Positions 1-8,132 of a DNA stretch of 64,000 nt are shown piece by piece. Position numbers and translations under genes: made by a program. Within the stretch, counting starts at the first letter, position 1. Each line of letters opens with the position of its first letter. This DNA is from Pseudomonadota bacterium (lineage in GTDB: Bacteria; Myxococcota_A; UBA796; SXON01): NCBI GenBank assembly GCA_030684355.1, contig JAUXTN010000224.1, forward strand, positions 1 through 64,000, in the 5' to 3' direction. The notes under the pieces were generated by a model. That model worked only from the letters and a program-made list of their open reading frames with translations, had not been told where the DNA came from and ran no database searches.

Positions 1-1
1 C

Positions 2-127
2 TCGGACCTGATCGAGACCGTGGGGCGGCGATGCGTCTACCTGGAGGAAAACCCCGACCAGGTGCGCGCCCTCACCCGCTACCACTGGTGGCCGGCCGAG
101 CACCTCGCGAATGGGGGCGAGTCTTGA
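2..127 (+). CDS. C-terminal end of an unidentified protein (5' end outside window)
   Basis: Frame 2 is open from the left edge to a TGA at 125-127 and gives 41 residues ending in LANGGES. The composition, with scattered Trp, Tyr, Glu and Asp, looks like real protein rather than a shadow frame. Too little remains to name a family. The gene ends 10 nt before the first copy of a 30-bp repeat and upstream of a broken PIN gene, so it marks the left border of the repeat-rich patchwork. Confidence 0.5.
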   Translation, partial: SDLIETVGRRCVYLEENPDQVRALTRYHWWPAEHLANGGES

Positions 128-137
128 TCAGTTGGTA

Positions 138-167
138 TGACACGTGCAACTCACCCGATGAACCGGC
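138..167 (+). repeat. Short direct repeat, first copy (pair with 1878-1906)
   Basis: A 30-bp segment starting TGACACGTGC and running into CTCACCCGAT followed by AAC recurs at 1878-1906 with a few differences. The first copy lies just after the left-edge gene; the second starts at the stop codon of the PIN pseudogene. The pair flanks the first toxin-antitoxin block. Its function is unknown; it could be a recombination scar. Confidence 0.5.
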
Positions 168-278
168 AGGATGGCTGGGAAGTAGTGACCCGACGAACCC
201 CTCCCCTCTGCGGCGTCGCCAGGGCACCGCAGGCCTCCAGGCGTGCCCTCGCGCCGTTCAGACCCGCGAGGGATGAGG

Positions 279-670
279 ATCAGATGCAACGCCTGCGTGG
301 AGCGATCTCGCGCGCGTTTCCGCGGGCCGCGGTAGGAGCGGGACAGTCGGGCGTAGATCTCCCTGACCCCGACGACGTCCACGTGGTAGGCACCGCGCTC
401 GCGGCCCATGCTGAGGTCATCGTCACCTACGACATCACCGACTTTCCGGCCCACGCTCTGAAACCGCTCGGACTCCGCGCAGAGCACCCGGACGCGCTCA
501 CACACGCGCTCCTCGAAGCTGACGCCGACTCCGTTCTCGGACTCCTCCGCGAACACGCTCGTGCACTTCGGAGGCCGCCAACAACCGTGGAGCGCCTCAT
601 CGCAACCCTCGAGGCGCGAGGGCTACGCCGTTTCACGGCTACTGCGCGTTTGGAGTTGGCCCGGCGATGA
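279..670 (+). pseudogene. PIN-domain toxin remnant, N-terminus missing
   Basis: The translation from about 279 is nearly identical to the last 130 residues of the intact PIN protein at 10214-10777, including the DDVHVVGTAL and ITDFPAHAL segments. The first 55 or so residues, which carry the first catalytic Asp of the PIN fold, are absent. They are replaced by unrelated sequence that happens to stay open from an ATG at 137. No antitoxin gene precedes it. The stop codon at 668-670 is fused directly into repeat copy A. Compared with the intact locus, the spacer and the first half of the repeat have been deleted. The product, if made, should be inactive as a ribonuclease. Confidence 0.75.
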
Positions 671-712
671 GCGTTCGGTGGCGGAATTCGAGGAGTTGAT
701 GGACAGCAAGTA
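666..712 (+). repeat. Dispersed repeat, copy A (3' half only)
   Basis: This matches the last 45 bp of the full repeat (see copy E at 10788-10906), encoding DERSVAEFEELM and ending in a TAG at 710-712. The 5' half, with the YRTFW codons, is missing because a deletion joined the PIN stop codon to the middle of the repeat. Confidence 0.7.
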
Positions 713-827
713 GGCAGCATTTGGCCCCACGCCCACGTCGCGAGGGAACCATCGATCGGCCACGTGAGGTTCTATCGTGCAACCCACGCTCGCGACGGTG
801 CCCCCGCGATCGCCGCCCGTGCAGATA

Positions 828-868
828 TTGCGGATACGGCGGATGGTGCATATACTCCCTTCAGGGAG
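828..868 (+). promoter_or_regulatory. Sigma70-like promoter with overlapping palindrome, antitoxin gene
   Basis: TTGCGG (828-833), a 17-nt spacer and TATACT (851-856) form a near-consensus promoter. The inverted repeat CTCCCT-TC-AGGGAG (855-868) overlaps the -10 end and start region. This is where an autoregulatory antitoxin would be expected to bind. The GGGAG arm also serves as the ribosome binding site for the ATG at 874. Confidence 0.55.
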
Positions 869-873
869 CCAGC

Positions 874-1320
874 ATGACCGAGTTCGACCTACACGTCCCC
901 TCCCCCGCCGAGGCGCGCGGGGCCGATCGAGCGCTCCGTGCGCTCGGCCACGACGCTGATGCCCCCCTGTTCGTCCGCGCCACCGGTGCCCCCGGGGCGC
1001 AGGATGTCGAGTTGCCTGCTGAGGCACGCGCCCTGCTCCTGCGCATCCTCGGCCACATGGCGAACGGCGACGCGGTGACAATCGTGCCCGTCGCGGCTGA
1101 GGTGACGGCGCAGCAGGCCGCCGAGATCCTCGGTGTGAGTCGCCCCTTCGTCATCCGCCTGGTTGACGAGGGCAAGCTCGCGTGCCGCTTGGTTGGCACG
1201 CATCGTCGGATCCCGCTCGGTGACGTGCTTGCCTTCAAGCAGGCTAATCGCGCCGAGCGCCGTGCAATCGCCGCGGAACTCACCGCCGAGGCGCAGGAGT
1301 TGGGGTTCGGGTACAAGTGA
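874..1320 (+). CDS. HTH (excisionase-type) antitoxin of a PIN toxin-antitoxin module
   Basis: This 148-aa protein has a C-terminal MerR/excisionase-like helix-turn-helix at about residues 73-125. Its signature, TAQQAAEILGVSRPFVIRLV followed by GTHRRIPLGDVLAF, is typical of the family. The N-terminal 70 residues are less conserved and probably neutralise the toxin or dimerise. The ATG at 874 was preferred over the upstream extension because it follows a good SD (AGGGAG) and promoter. The stop overlaps the GTG of the PIN gene by 4 nt (GTGA), so the two are translationally coupled. A paralogue with the same architecture sits at 9759-10202. It is inferred to be a DNA-binding antitoxin that autoregulates the operon. 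Confidence 0.8.
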   Translation: MTEFDLHVPSPAEARGADRALRALGHDADAPLFVRATGAPGAQDVELPAEARALLLRILGHMANGDAVTIVPVAAEVTAQQAAEILGVSRPFVIRLVDEGKLACRLVGTHRRIPLGDVLAFKQANRAERRAIAAELTAEAQELGFGYK

Positions 1321-1880
1321 TCCCGCTGGCCGTCTACGACGCGAATGTGCTCTACCCGAGCCCGCTTCGTGACTTCCTGATTCGCGTCGCGATCGAGGAC
1401 CTCGTCCGCGCGAGATGGAGCGAGCGGATCCTCGACGAGGTGTTCCGGAACATCGCGGCAAACCGTCCGGATCTCGACGTGACGCGCCTTCAACGCACGC
1501 GCGAGCGCATGTGCGCGGCGGTGCTCGATTGCCTGGTGGATGGCTAAGCGGAGTTGGAGCCCGCGATCACATTGCCGGATCCCGACGACCGCCGCGTCGT
1601 CGCGGCAGCGATTCGGGCGGGCGCGGGGATCATCGTCACCTTCAACCTCCGCGACTTCCCAGATGACGAACTGTCCCGCCACGGCGTCGTCGCTCTGCAC
1701 CCCAGCGCGTTTGCCTCCGAGCTCCTCGTCCGCAATCCGGCCGTGGTGTTGGAGGTCATCGCCGCCCAAGCCACCGATCTCAAGAATCCGCCGCACACCG
1801 CACTCGATGTCCTCACGGCCCTTGAACGCTGCGGTCTTTCGAGGTTCGCAGCTTCGATCCGCGCCGGTAGTGGGTGGTGA
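1317..1880 (+). pseudogene. PIN-domain toxin with in-frame nonsense codon
   Basis: The reading frame spans 188 codons, exactly the length of the intact PIN gene at 10214-10777. A TAA at 1545-1547 interrupts codon 77 in the context VDG(stop)AELEPAITLPDPDD. Both halves are in the same frame and align over their length with the intact paralogue. A single change of a probable Tyr codon (TAC or TAT) to TAA therefore explains the break. The first half keeps the VYDANVLY Asp of the PIN active site; the second keeps PDPDDRRVV and FNLRDFP. The start is a GTG overlapping the antitoxin stop. The antitoxin is intact, so the module looks like a disarmed or decaying VapBC-type pair. Confidence 0.8.
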
Positions 1881-1906
1881 CACGTGCGCTCACCCGATCA
1901 ACTGGC
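1878..1906 (+). repeat. Short direct repeat, second copy
   Basis: Starting at the TGA of the PIN pseudogene, this repeats the 138-167 element (TGACACGTGC, CTCACCCGAT, then AACTGGC). The interval between the two copies contains the PIN remnant, repeat copy A and the complete first toxin-antitoxin module. Confidence 0.5.
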
Positions 1907-2001
1907 GGGCGTGGCCACTGCTACGTGCCGTCTCGAACCGCCTCGATCCGCAGCGGCAACGTTCGAAGGCTGAGGCGCTGAAAGCGTCACCTCCATCGCA
2001 A

Positions 2002-2113
2002 TTTCAGTGACTTCTACAGCCGAGCATGTGGTTGAGACAATTATAGAACCCTTTGGGTCGATCCAGCTGTGGGGAACATCGAGCAATTCGAGTTGTTGAT
2101 GGCGGCGAAGTAG
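2002..2113 (+). repeat. Dispersed repeat, copy B (frameshifted)
   Basis: The copy begins with the shared TTTCAG..GACTTCTA lead, then GAGCATGTGGTTGAG, and runs to a TAG at 2111-2113. Relative to copies D and E about 8 nt are missing between the TTGAG and the TATAGAAC. The ATG at 2026 therefore meets a TAG after six codons, while the downstream codons still read NYRTLWVDP and end LLMAAK. The rest of the 1881-2367 gap holds the short repeat at 1878, this copy and a hairpin; no gene is seen there. Confidence 0.7.
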
Positions 2114-2185
2114 CTAGGCGACTGATCGGGCGGCCGAGGGCGCGCGCGGGTTCGAACCGCTCCGATCAGTTCTATGCGGGCGGTC
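2114..2185 (+). repeat. Extension of repeat shared with 5361-5432, hairpin and GGTTCGAACC palindrome
   Basis: The 72 nt after copy B align with the 72 nt after copy C (5361-5432), sharing GGGCGG, a TCGAACCGC core and GTTCTAYGCGGGC. Here CTGATCGG (2122-2129) pairs perfectly with CCGATCAG (2162-2169), enclosing the palindrome GGTTCGAACC (2149-2158). In the C version CGGTTCG and CGAACCG can pair instead. The structure is retained while the sequence drifts. It could be a terminator or a recombination site. Confidence 0.5.
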
Positions 2186-2367
2186 CGGCGTCCTCACGAC
2201 GCTCGGTACCGTTCACGGAGATGCAGCCGGCAGGCGCAAGCAGCCCTCCGAGACGACTCCGCCGTCGGCCGCGCCCACGCGTTGGTACGCGCGCTCGGGA
2301 GGGTTGCGCGCGCTCATCGTGCCGCTCGGGCCTTGACTCGTTGGCCGGATGCGCGAGGATGCGCCCC

Positions 2368-3588
2368 ATGCTCACACTCCCGCTTCCCGTCCTGCTCGCC
2401 GGCAATAGCGCCGATCACCCCGTCGACGCGCCGCTCTGCGACGGCGCCGGCCTGCGCGTGGGCTTCGCGGGCCCCGGTCCCTTCCGGGCGCTGCGCGACG
2501 CCGCCTTGCCGGCGCTCGCCATGACGCCGTTCGAGCTCGTCGTGGTCGAGGCCGACGTCCTCCGCCCGGGTGGCCTGCGCATCGCGAGCATCTCCCGGGG
2601 AACGCACGTCGCCGAGCAGATCCTCTCGCCCGAGACGATGCGCCGTGTGCAACGACTGCTCTCGGCGGAGCGGCTCCTCGTCGCCGTCCCCTCGCGCGGC
2701 CGGCTCGTCGCGACGGATCCCGTGCTGCCGGAGGAGCGGATCGCCGAGGCCCACCGATTTGTCCAGTCGGTCTTCGACGAGGCGGGGCCAGACGCGCTCT
2801 CGCCGGCGTGGTTCGTCGTCGTGGACGGCGTGCTCTCGGGGGTCGAGCCAGCGCGCCCCATTCCGCCTCCGCCTTCTCCTCCCGCGGGCGCGGCCGGCGG
2901 CAAGACCGCGCGCATCCGGGTTTCCGGCAGCGACTTCCGGCAGCTCGGCGGGGCGATCACCGAGAAGCTGCCTGCCTACATGCGTCAGGTACAGGGGCGC
3001 CTCGATCTCGACGTACAGATCGAGGGCCACCTCGACGAGGCGCCAGCGCTCGCGCCGGAGCTCCGGCGCGTCACGGAGCGGTTCGCGGCGTCGGGGGAGG
3101 CCCTCGCGACCATCGGGACCATCCGCGTGACGACGAGCGCGCCCGCACGCACCGACGCGCTCTCGCCCCTGTCGAGCCACCAGGCGCTCGCCGTCGCGCT
3201 CGCGCCCTACGCCATCCTGATGCTCGCGGCAGTTCCTGACGCGCTCGAGGCGGGCGACGGGCGCGCCCTGGAGGAGGGCCTGCTCGACCTCACCTCCGCG
3301 CTCATCGCGACTTCGGATCCCGTCCTTCAGGCGGCGACGCGCTATCTGCAAGCGGAGCCGCCCGAGGCTCTGGCTCGCCTCGTGGATGGGGGGCGCTCGC
3401 CCCGGGCCACCCTTCAGGCCGCCGGCCACGTCCTGCGAATCGCGCTCCCGCCGGCGCAGGCCGAGGCGTCGGCCGAGGCCCTCATCCGGATCGCACGGCG
3501 GGTGGCGCCGGGGCGGGAGGAGCTCGTCACGGACATGCTGGGATCTATGGCACCCCCTGCCGCGCGCCTGGCAGAGAGCACGCCATGA
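2368..3588 (+). CDS. Conserved hypothetical protein (406 aa), first gene of a two-gene operon
   Basis: I do not recognise the family. The protein is soluble-looking. It has an alpha/beta N-terminal half to about residue 165 (FELVVVEADVL, FVVVDGVLSGVEPA), then a Pro-rich linker near residues 168-180 (PIPPPPSPPAG), then a mostly helical Ala/Leu-rich C-terminal half. The ATG at 2368 was chosen because GCGAGGA lies 8 nt upstream; an in-frame ATG at 2359 is the alternative. The stop overlaps the next start (ATGA at 3585-3588), so it is co-translated with a membrane protein and may be its cytoplasmic partner. Codon use is strongly GC3-biased, as in bona fide host genes. Confidence 0.7.
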   Translation: MLTLPLPVLLAGNSADHPVDAPLCDGAGLRVGFAGPGPFRALRDAALPALAMTPFELVVVEADVLRPGGLRIASISRGTHVAEQILSPETMRRVQRLLSAERLLVAVPSRGRLVATDPVLPEERIAEAHRFVQSVFDEAGPDALSPAWFVVVDGVLSGVEPARPIPPPPSPPAGAAGGKTARIRVSGSDFRQLGGAITEKLPAYMRQVQGRLDLDVQIEGHLDEAPALAPELRRVTERFAASGEALATIGTIRVTTSAPARTDALSPLSSHQALAVALAPYAILMLAAVPDALEAGDGRALEEGLLDLTSALIATSDPVLQAATRYLQAEPPEALARLVDGGRSPRATLQAAGHVLRIALPPAQAEASAEALIRIARRVAPGREELVTDMLGSMAPPAARLAESTP

Positions 3589-4412
3589 GCCTTGCCGCGC
3601 CGGCCCCGTCCACGCCTGCTGTCGGAGGGCTGCCGGGTGCGCGCCCGTTGTTCGTCGTGATCGCCCTCCAGCTCGCGTGGGACATGCTGTTCGGGCTGCT
3701 CCTGGCGGTGGTGGGCCCGGGCCTTCCCCTGGAGGGGGCGAGCGTTCTCTGGCTCCTCCTCGAGGTCGCCTTCTTGGTGGCGCTCGGCGTGTTCGTCCGC
3801 GGGCTCGGGGGAAGCCCGCTGAAGCGGCTCGGGTGGGCGGCGCTGTCGTTGAGTGGAGCGGACGCCCTCCTGGTCTTCGTCGAACTCTTCGCTCCTGTGC
3901 ACCCGAACTGGCTCCGATTCGGCCTCTTCGTCGTGGGCAGGCTCGTGTTCTGGCGCCTCATCAGCCGCTGCGCGAGCGGGCTCCCGCCGCTCTACGGGCG
4001 GCTCTTCTACGGGGCGCTCGTGGTGAGCGCGACGTGCTGGTTCCTCCAGCTGGCGCCGCTACATCACACCTTCCAGCTCGTCTATCTCCTCGTCGATCCG
4101 CTCCTGGGCCTGGCGCTCACTCCGAGCGTCCTCGTCGGATCGGCGCTCCAGGCGGTGGTCGTATGGCGCCTCTCTCGCGGCGGGACCGAGCTCCCCGGCG
4201 CGGCGGGCACCGGCGCGTGGCCGATCGACCCCGCGTCCGTCGCCGCCGGGAAGGGGGACCTTCTCGTGGGCGGCCTGGTCCTCGCCGGAGGTCTCGGCGT
4301 GACGCTGGCCGCGTACCTCGCGACCGAGGCGGGGGGCGCCTACATCGTGACAACGGGGGCCATCGCGTACGGGCTCTTCAGGGTGGTGCGCGGGCTGTTC
4401 CGCATGGTGTAG
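3585..4412 (+). CDS. Multi-pass integral membrane protein (275 aa), unknown function
   Basis: Several hydrophobic stretches of about 20 residues are visible: residues 22-47 (LFVVIALQLAWDMLFGLLLA), 52-72, 82-104, 110-130, 140-160, 165-185 and two near the C-terminus (about 225-245 and 250-265). That gives six to eight transmembrane segments. There is no signal peptide and no recognisable catalytic motif. It overlaps the upstream gene by 4 nt, indicating one operon. I cannot name the family; a small transporter-like or membrane-sensor role is only a guess. Confidence 0.7.
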   Translation: MSLAAPAPSTPAVGGLPGARPLFVVIALQLAWDMLFGLLLAVVGPGLPLEGASVLWLLLEVAFLVALGVFVRGLGGSPLKRLGWAALSLSGADALLVFVELFAPVHPNWLRFGLFVVGRLVFWRLISRCASGLPPLYGRLFYGALVVSATCWFLQLAPLHHTFQLVYLLVDPLLGLALTPSVLVGSALQAVVVWRLSRGGTELPGAAGTGAWPIDPASVAAGKGDLLVGGLVLAGGLGVTLAAYLATEAGGAYIVTTGAIAYGLFRVVRGLFRMV

Positions 4413-4428
4413 CCGGTACAGGCGGGCC

Positions 4429-5196
4429 ATGAGCGCACCGCCACTCGCGCTCACGGCTGTTCCTCGACGTTTCCGTCCGGACGCCCATGTGGTGATGAGC
4501 AACGCAATGCTACGTCTGCACGTGGTTTCCACTCGGCGCTGGTCTCGTTCGAGGCCCTCATCAGCGAGAACTCCGCAAACCGTTGTGTCCCCCGCGGACT
4601 ATGCCTACGGTCACCACCTTCCCGGCTGGTATGACGATTTCCGCGAGGTCACGGCACCGACGGTCTGGACCGCCTCGTCGAACCTCGAGGAAGCGCGGGT
4701 CGCGCTCGCACGCCTTCCTGCTGGGCCGGCCATCGTGAAGGACTACGTGAAGTCCGCGAAGCACCGGTGGAAGGAGGCCTGCTTCATCCCGGACGTGGGC
4801 GACGAAGACGCAGCCATGGCCGTGATCTCCGCGTTCCTCACAGAGCAGGCTGGAGATCTGAACGGCGGCGTCGTCTTGCGCGCGCTTCGTCCCTACCCTC
4901 AGCGTGGGATCGAGGAGCGCACCGGAATGCCGGTGATCGATGAACGGAGGGTCTTCCTCTGGCGAGGCACTCCCCTTGCCGTCAGCGGCGACGAGGCGGC
5001 GCTCTTGCAGGATAGTCGCCTCCAGGCTGCGATAGCTCGCCTGCGGTCTCCCTTCGTGAGCGTCGATCTGGCCCGGCTCGAAGACGACACTTGGGAGGTC
5101 GTCGAGGTGGGCGACGGGCAGGTGTCGGGTCTTCGCGACATGGACCCGGTGCAGTTCTACCGCGCGCTGAGGACCGCGTTGGATTCGAACCCGTAA
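4429..5196 (+). CDS. ATP-grasp (R2K clade family 3 / DUF4343-like) protein, possibly with a compensated frameshift
   Basis: Residues from about 55 to the end match the ATP-grasp R2K pattern. They show VVSPADYAYGHHLPGWY, then IVKDYVKSAKHRW (substrate/ATP-binding lysines), VVLRALRPY, ERTGMPVIDERRVFLW and FVSVDLARLEDDTWEVVEVG with the metal-binding acidic residues. Family members are ATP-dependent carboxylate-amine ligases or related enzymes; the substrate is unknown. In this frame residues about 23-52 are Arg/Ser-rich and unlike the family. The alternative frame from 4494 to about 4590 reads DEQRNATSARGFHSALVSFEAL, which resembles the usual N-terminal helix and strand. A pair of compensating indels is therefore likely, and the enzyme may be impaired. 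Confidence 0.65.
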   Translation: MSAPPLALTAVPRRFRPDAHVVMSNAMLRLHVVSTRRWSRSRPSSARTPQTVVSPADYAYGHHLPGWYDDFREVTAPTVWTASSNLEEARVALARLPAGPAIVKDYVKSAKHRWKEACFIPDVGDEDAAMAVISAFLTEQAGDLNGGVVLRALRPYPQRGIEERTGMPVIDERRVFLWRGTPLAVSGDEAALLQDSRLQAAIARLRSPFVSVDLARLEDDTWEVVEVGDGQVSGLRDMDPVQFYRALRTALDSNP

Positions 5197-5249
5197 AGCG
5201 GGCCGCGGAGGCCGGCTCTCTTATGCGCGGGTGTTCGATACCGGCGACT

Positions 5250-5360
5250 TCTGGGCGTTCACCCAAGTGGTTGAGCAAATTGGACGATTATAGAACTTTC
5301 TGGGTCGATCCCGATGTGCGGAACATCGAGCAATTCTAGTTGTTGATGGCCGCGAAGTAG
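5250..5360 (+). repeat. Dispersed repeat, copy C
   Basis: The codons read KWLSKLDDYRTFWVDP and then NIEQF before a TAG where other copies have Glu, followed in frame by LLMAAK and a second TAG at 5358-5360. The start ATG of copies E and F is AAG here. The sequence continues into the 5361-5432 extension shared with copy B. Upstream, near 5174-5190, GGATTCGAACCC resembles a reversed tRNA T-arm but cannot form a full tRNA. The rest of the 5197-5691 gap has no convincing gene. Confidence 0.7.
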
Positions 5361-5691
5361 CGAGGGTCCGGTTCGGGCGGGCAAGGCCGTGGGCGGGGTC
5401 GAACCGCGCCGGTCTGTTCTACGCGGGCACACCCGCGTGCGAATGCCGCTGAGGGCCAACAGCACGAATCCGCTGTGAGCCGCCCTGACCATGTCGACCC
5501 CGCGGAGGACCAGTCGCTGGCAACGCACTTGCCGATGCCGTCACGCCGGTGGCGGACACATTGGGCGTCGTGCGTCGCCGTCCAACGAGCACATGCCCGC
5601 CCAACCCGATGATGTCGCTCAGCGCGATCGCCGCGGGTCGTCCCGACCGGTCGCGGCATTGACGATCCGTCGGCCCACGCAACCGCGCCCG

Positions 5692-8046
5692 CTACTGGTG
5701 CGCCATGTGTCTACGCAGCTCAGCGTCCTTGTCCTCCAGCACCGCGCCGGAGACGTCCACGACCACCTGCTCGAGCGCGCCGGTGAAGGTGAAGGGCCCG
5801 ACGTAGCGGTCGGTGACGGTGGAGCCGGGGTCGCGTCCGCAGACGAGGCCCTCGGTGATGCCGATGTCGAGCGGGATCGTGACCGGCAGATCGCCCTCGC
5901 CGACGACCTTCCCGTCCACGAGCAAGCGGATGTGCGCGGGCGTGCCCTTACCGTGCGCGAGGTCCGCGGGGCCGGTGGGCGTGAACTCGAAGCCCAGCTC
6001 ATGTGCTCCGGTCGGGAGCTGGGCCTTGCTCGTGACGCTGAATTGCTGGACCCCGAGGTAGTTGTACGCGTAGTGGAGCTTCCGGTCCTTCACGAAGAGG
6101 GAATAGCCGCCGGCGGAGCCCCCCTGCTTCAGCAGCACGCCCTCGGAGCCTGCCTCGAGGCGCGCGGTGGCGGTGACCTTGTGCGCGCGATTGAGCACGC
6201 GCGGCGCCACGTGGTTCGACACCACCGAGGTGTTCGGCCGGTAGACGTAGCGGTTGCGATCGGGGGAGATCTGCGGCCGCTCCTCCGCGAGGCGCGCGAC
6301 ACCGCGGCTGTCGATTGGGAGCACGTCGAACTTGCCGGCCTCCACGTACCAGAGCGCGATCATCTCGATGAGCTTGTCCCGGTGCTTGTCGGCGAGGTTC
6401 GTCGTCTCCGAGAAGTCCTCGGCCACGTGGTAGAGTTCCCAGCCGTGCGCGTCCAGTTCGCGCAACTTCTCCTCGGTCAACGTCAGCTCCCCGAAGCCCA
6501 TCCCCGCCTCCGCGAAGGAGGGGCCGGGCACCGGACACACCGCGCGCCAGCCGTCGTGGTACAGCGAGCGGTGCCCCATCATCTCGAAGTATTGGGTGGT
6601 GTGGCGCGTGGGCGCCGCTGCGTTGTCGAAGGTGTGGGAGAACGACACGCCGTGCAGCGGCGATTGGGTGACACCCCGAATCTGCGCCGGCGGCGCCACC
6701 CCCAGCGCTTCGAGCACGGTGGGCACGAGGTCAACGAGGTGGGCGTATTGGTGCCGGATCTCGCCGCGCGCCTTGAAGCCCTTGGGCCAGTGGACGACGA
6801 AGGGATCGCTGGCGCCGCCGCGGTAGGTCTCGCGTTTCCAGCGGCGGAAGGGCGTGTTGCCGGCCCAGGCCCAGCCCCAAGGGTAGTGGTTGAAGTGTTT
6901 GGGTCCACCCAGCTCGTCGATGGCCTTCAGGTTGTCGGCGAGGCGTTCGGGTACGTTGTTGAAGAAGAGGTTCTCGTTGACCGAGCCGTGGGGTCCGCCC
7001 TCGGCGCTGGCGCCGTTGTCGCTGACCACCATGACCAGCGTGTTCGCCAGGTGCCCGTCCTTGTCGAGGTAGTCGAGCAGGCGGCCGATGTGGTGATCGG
7101 TGTGCTCGAGGAAGCCCGCGAACACCTCCATGGCGCGCGCGTACAGGCGCCGCTCGTCGGCGCCCAGCGTGTCCCAGCGCTGCACGTCCGGGTCGAGCCG
7201 GGACAGCTGGGTGCCCGGCGGGAGGAGGCCCATCTGGAGCTGTCGCGCGAAAACCTTCTCACGGTAGGCGTCCCAACCGTCGTCGAACATTCCCTTGTAC
7301 TTGTCTGCCCACTCGCGCGGGACGTGGTGCGGCGCGTGCATCGCGCCGGTGCAGAAGTACGTGAAGAAGGGCTTCTCGGGCGCGATCTGCTTGGCGTCCG
7401 CGATGTACGCGATCGCGTGGTCGACGAGGTCCTCGGTCAGGTGGTAGCCCTGCTCAGGGGTGGCGGGCGGCGCCACCTGGTGGTTGTCGTGCATCAGGTC
7501 CGGGTAGTATTGGCTGGTGTCCCCGCCCATGAAGCCGTAGAAGCGCTCGAAGCCGCGGCTTAGCGGCCACCGGTCGTAGGGGCCCGCGGCGCTGCACTGC
7601 TGGGTGGGCGTGAGGTGCCACTTGCCGAGGGCGAAGCAATTGTACCCCTGCGTGAGCAGCATCTCGGAGAGGAAGCCGTTCTGGAAGGGGATGTTGCCGT
7701 TGGCGCCCGGGTACCCCATCGACCCTTCGGTGATGCAGGCCATCGCGTTGGCGTGGTGGTTGCGCCCGGTGACGATGCACGAGCGGCTCGGCGAGCAGAG
7801 CGCGGTGGTGTGGATGTTGCTGTACCGCAGCCCGTTCGCGGCGAGGCGGTCGAGGTTGGGCGTACGGATCGGCGAGCCGTAGCAGCCGAGGTGACCGTAC
7901 CCGGTGTCGTCGAGCACGATGAACAGCACGTTGGGGGCGCCGGCCTTGGCGCGTACCGGCCGCGGCCACGCCGGCTTCGACTCGCCGACAGTGCGGCCGA
8001 TGACTCCGGGGAACGCGCAGGAAGGATCGTACTCGTCGATCGGCAC
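5692..8046 (-). CDS. Arylsulfatase (type I, formylglycine-dependent), about 785 aa
   Basis: The sulfatase signature CSPSR lies at residues 84-88; Cys84 would be converted to formylglycine. It is preceded by the metal-binding NVLFIVLDDTGYGH (Asp46, Asp47) and followed by GKWHLTP and VVMVVSDNGAS, which supplies the late metal-binding Asp and Asn. The length of about 785 aa matches long actinobacterial/proteobacterial AtsA-type enzymes, which hydrolyse sulfate esters. No signal peptide is evident, suggesting a cytoplasmic location or non-classical export. The GTG at 8046 was chosen because GAGGTG lies just upstream and the product then starts PIDEYDPS, as is common in the family. A C-terminal fragment of a second sulfatase lies nearby at 8688-8855. 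Confidence 0.9.
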   Translation of the reverse strand: MPIDEYDPSCAFPGVIGRTVGESKPAWPRPVRAKAGAPNVLFIVLDDTGYGHLGCYGSPIRTPNLDRLAANGLRYSNIHTTALCSPSRSCIVTGRNHHANAMACITEGSMGYPGANGNIPFQNGFLSEMLLTQGYNCFALGKWHLTPTQQCSAAGPYDRWPLSRGFERFYGFMGGDTSQYYPDLMHDNHQVAPPATPEQGYHLTEDLVDHAIAYIADAKQIAPEKPFFTYFCTGAMHAPHHVPREWADKYKGMFDDGWDAYREKVFARQLQMGLLPPGTQLSRLDPDVQRWDTLGADERRLYARAMEVFAGFLEHTDHHIGRLLDYLDKDGHLANTLVMVVSDNGASAEGGPHGSVNENLFFNNVPERLADNLKAIDELGGPKHFNHYPWGWAWAGNTPFRRWKRETYRGGASDPFVVHWPKGFKARGEIRHQYAHLVDLVPTVLEALGVAPPAQIRGVTQSPLHGVSFSHTFDNAAAPTRHTTQYFEMMGHRSLYHDGWRAVCPVPGPSFAEAGMGFGELTLTEEKLRELDAHGWELYHVAEDFSETTNLADKHRDKLIEMIALWYVEAGKFDVLPIDSRGVARLAEERPQISPDRNRYVYRPNTSVVSNHVAPRVLNRAHKVTATARLEAGSEGVLLKQGGSAGGYSLFVKDRKLHYAYNYLGVQQFSVTSKAQLPTGAHELGFEFTPTGPADLAHGKGTPAHIRLLVDGKVVGEGDLPVTIPLDIGITEGLVCGRDPGSTVTDRYVGPFTFTGALEQVVVDVSGAVLEDKDAELRRHMAHQ

Positions 8047-8132
8047 AGGGCACCTCGGGGGAAAGCTTCGAATAACGTGGTCCTTTAGGCACCCCGGGCG
8101 TCGGGGCAAGGCCCTCGGCCGGCCGCGTCAGC

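Noticed and set aside
666-2185. Integron attC sites between the blocks.
   Set aside because: The repeats lack paired RYYYAAC and GTTRRRY core sites and are too far apart and too coding-like; no integrase is visible.
5170-5220. Possible tRNA gene on the minus strand.
   Set aside because: Only a T-loop-like motif is present; three of five T-stem pairs fail and no acceptor, D or anticodon arms can be drawn.
5491-7563. 690-codon plus-strand open frame.
   Set aside because: Antisense of the arylsulfatase; Val/Arg/Glu-biased shadow without motifs.
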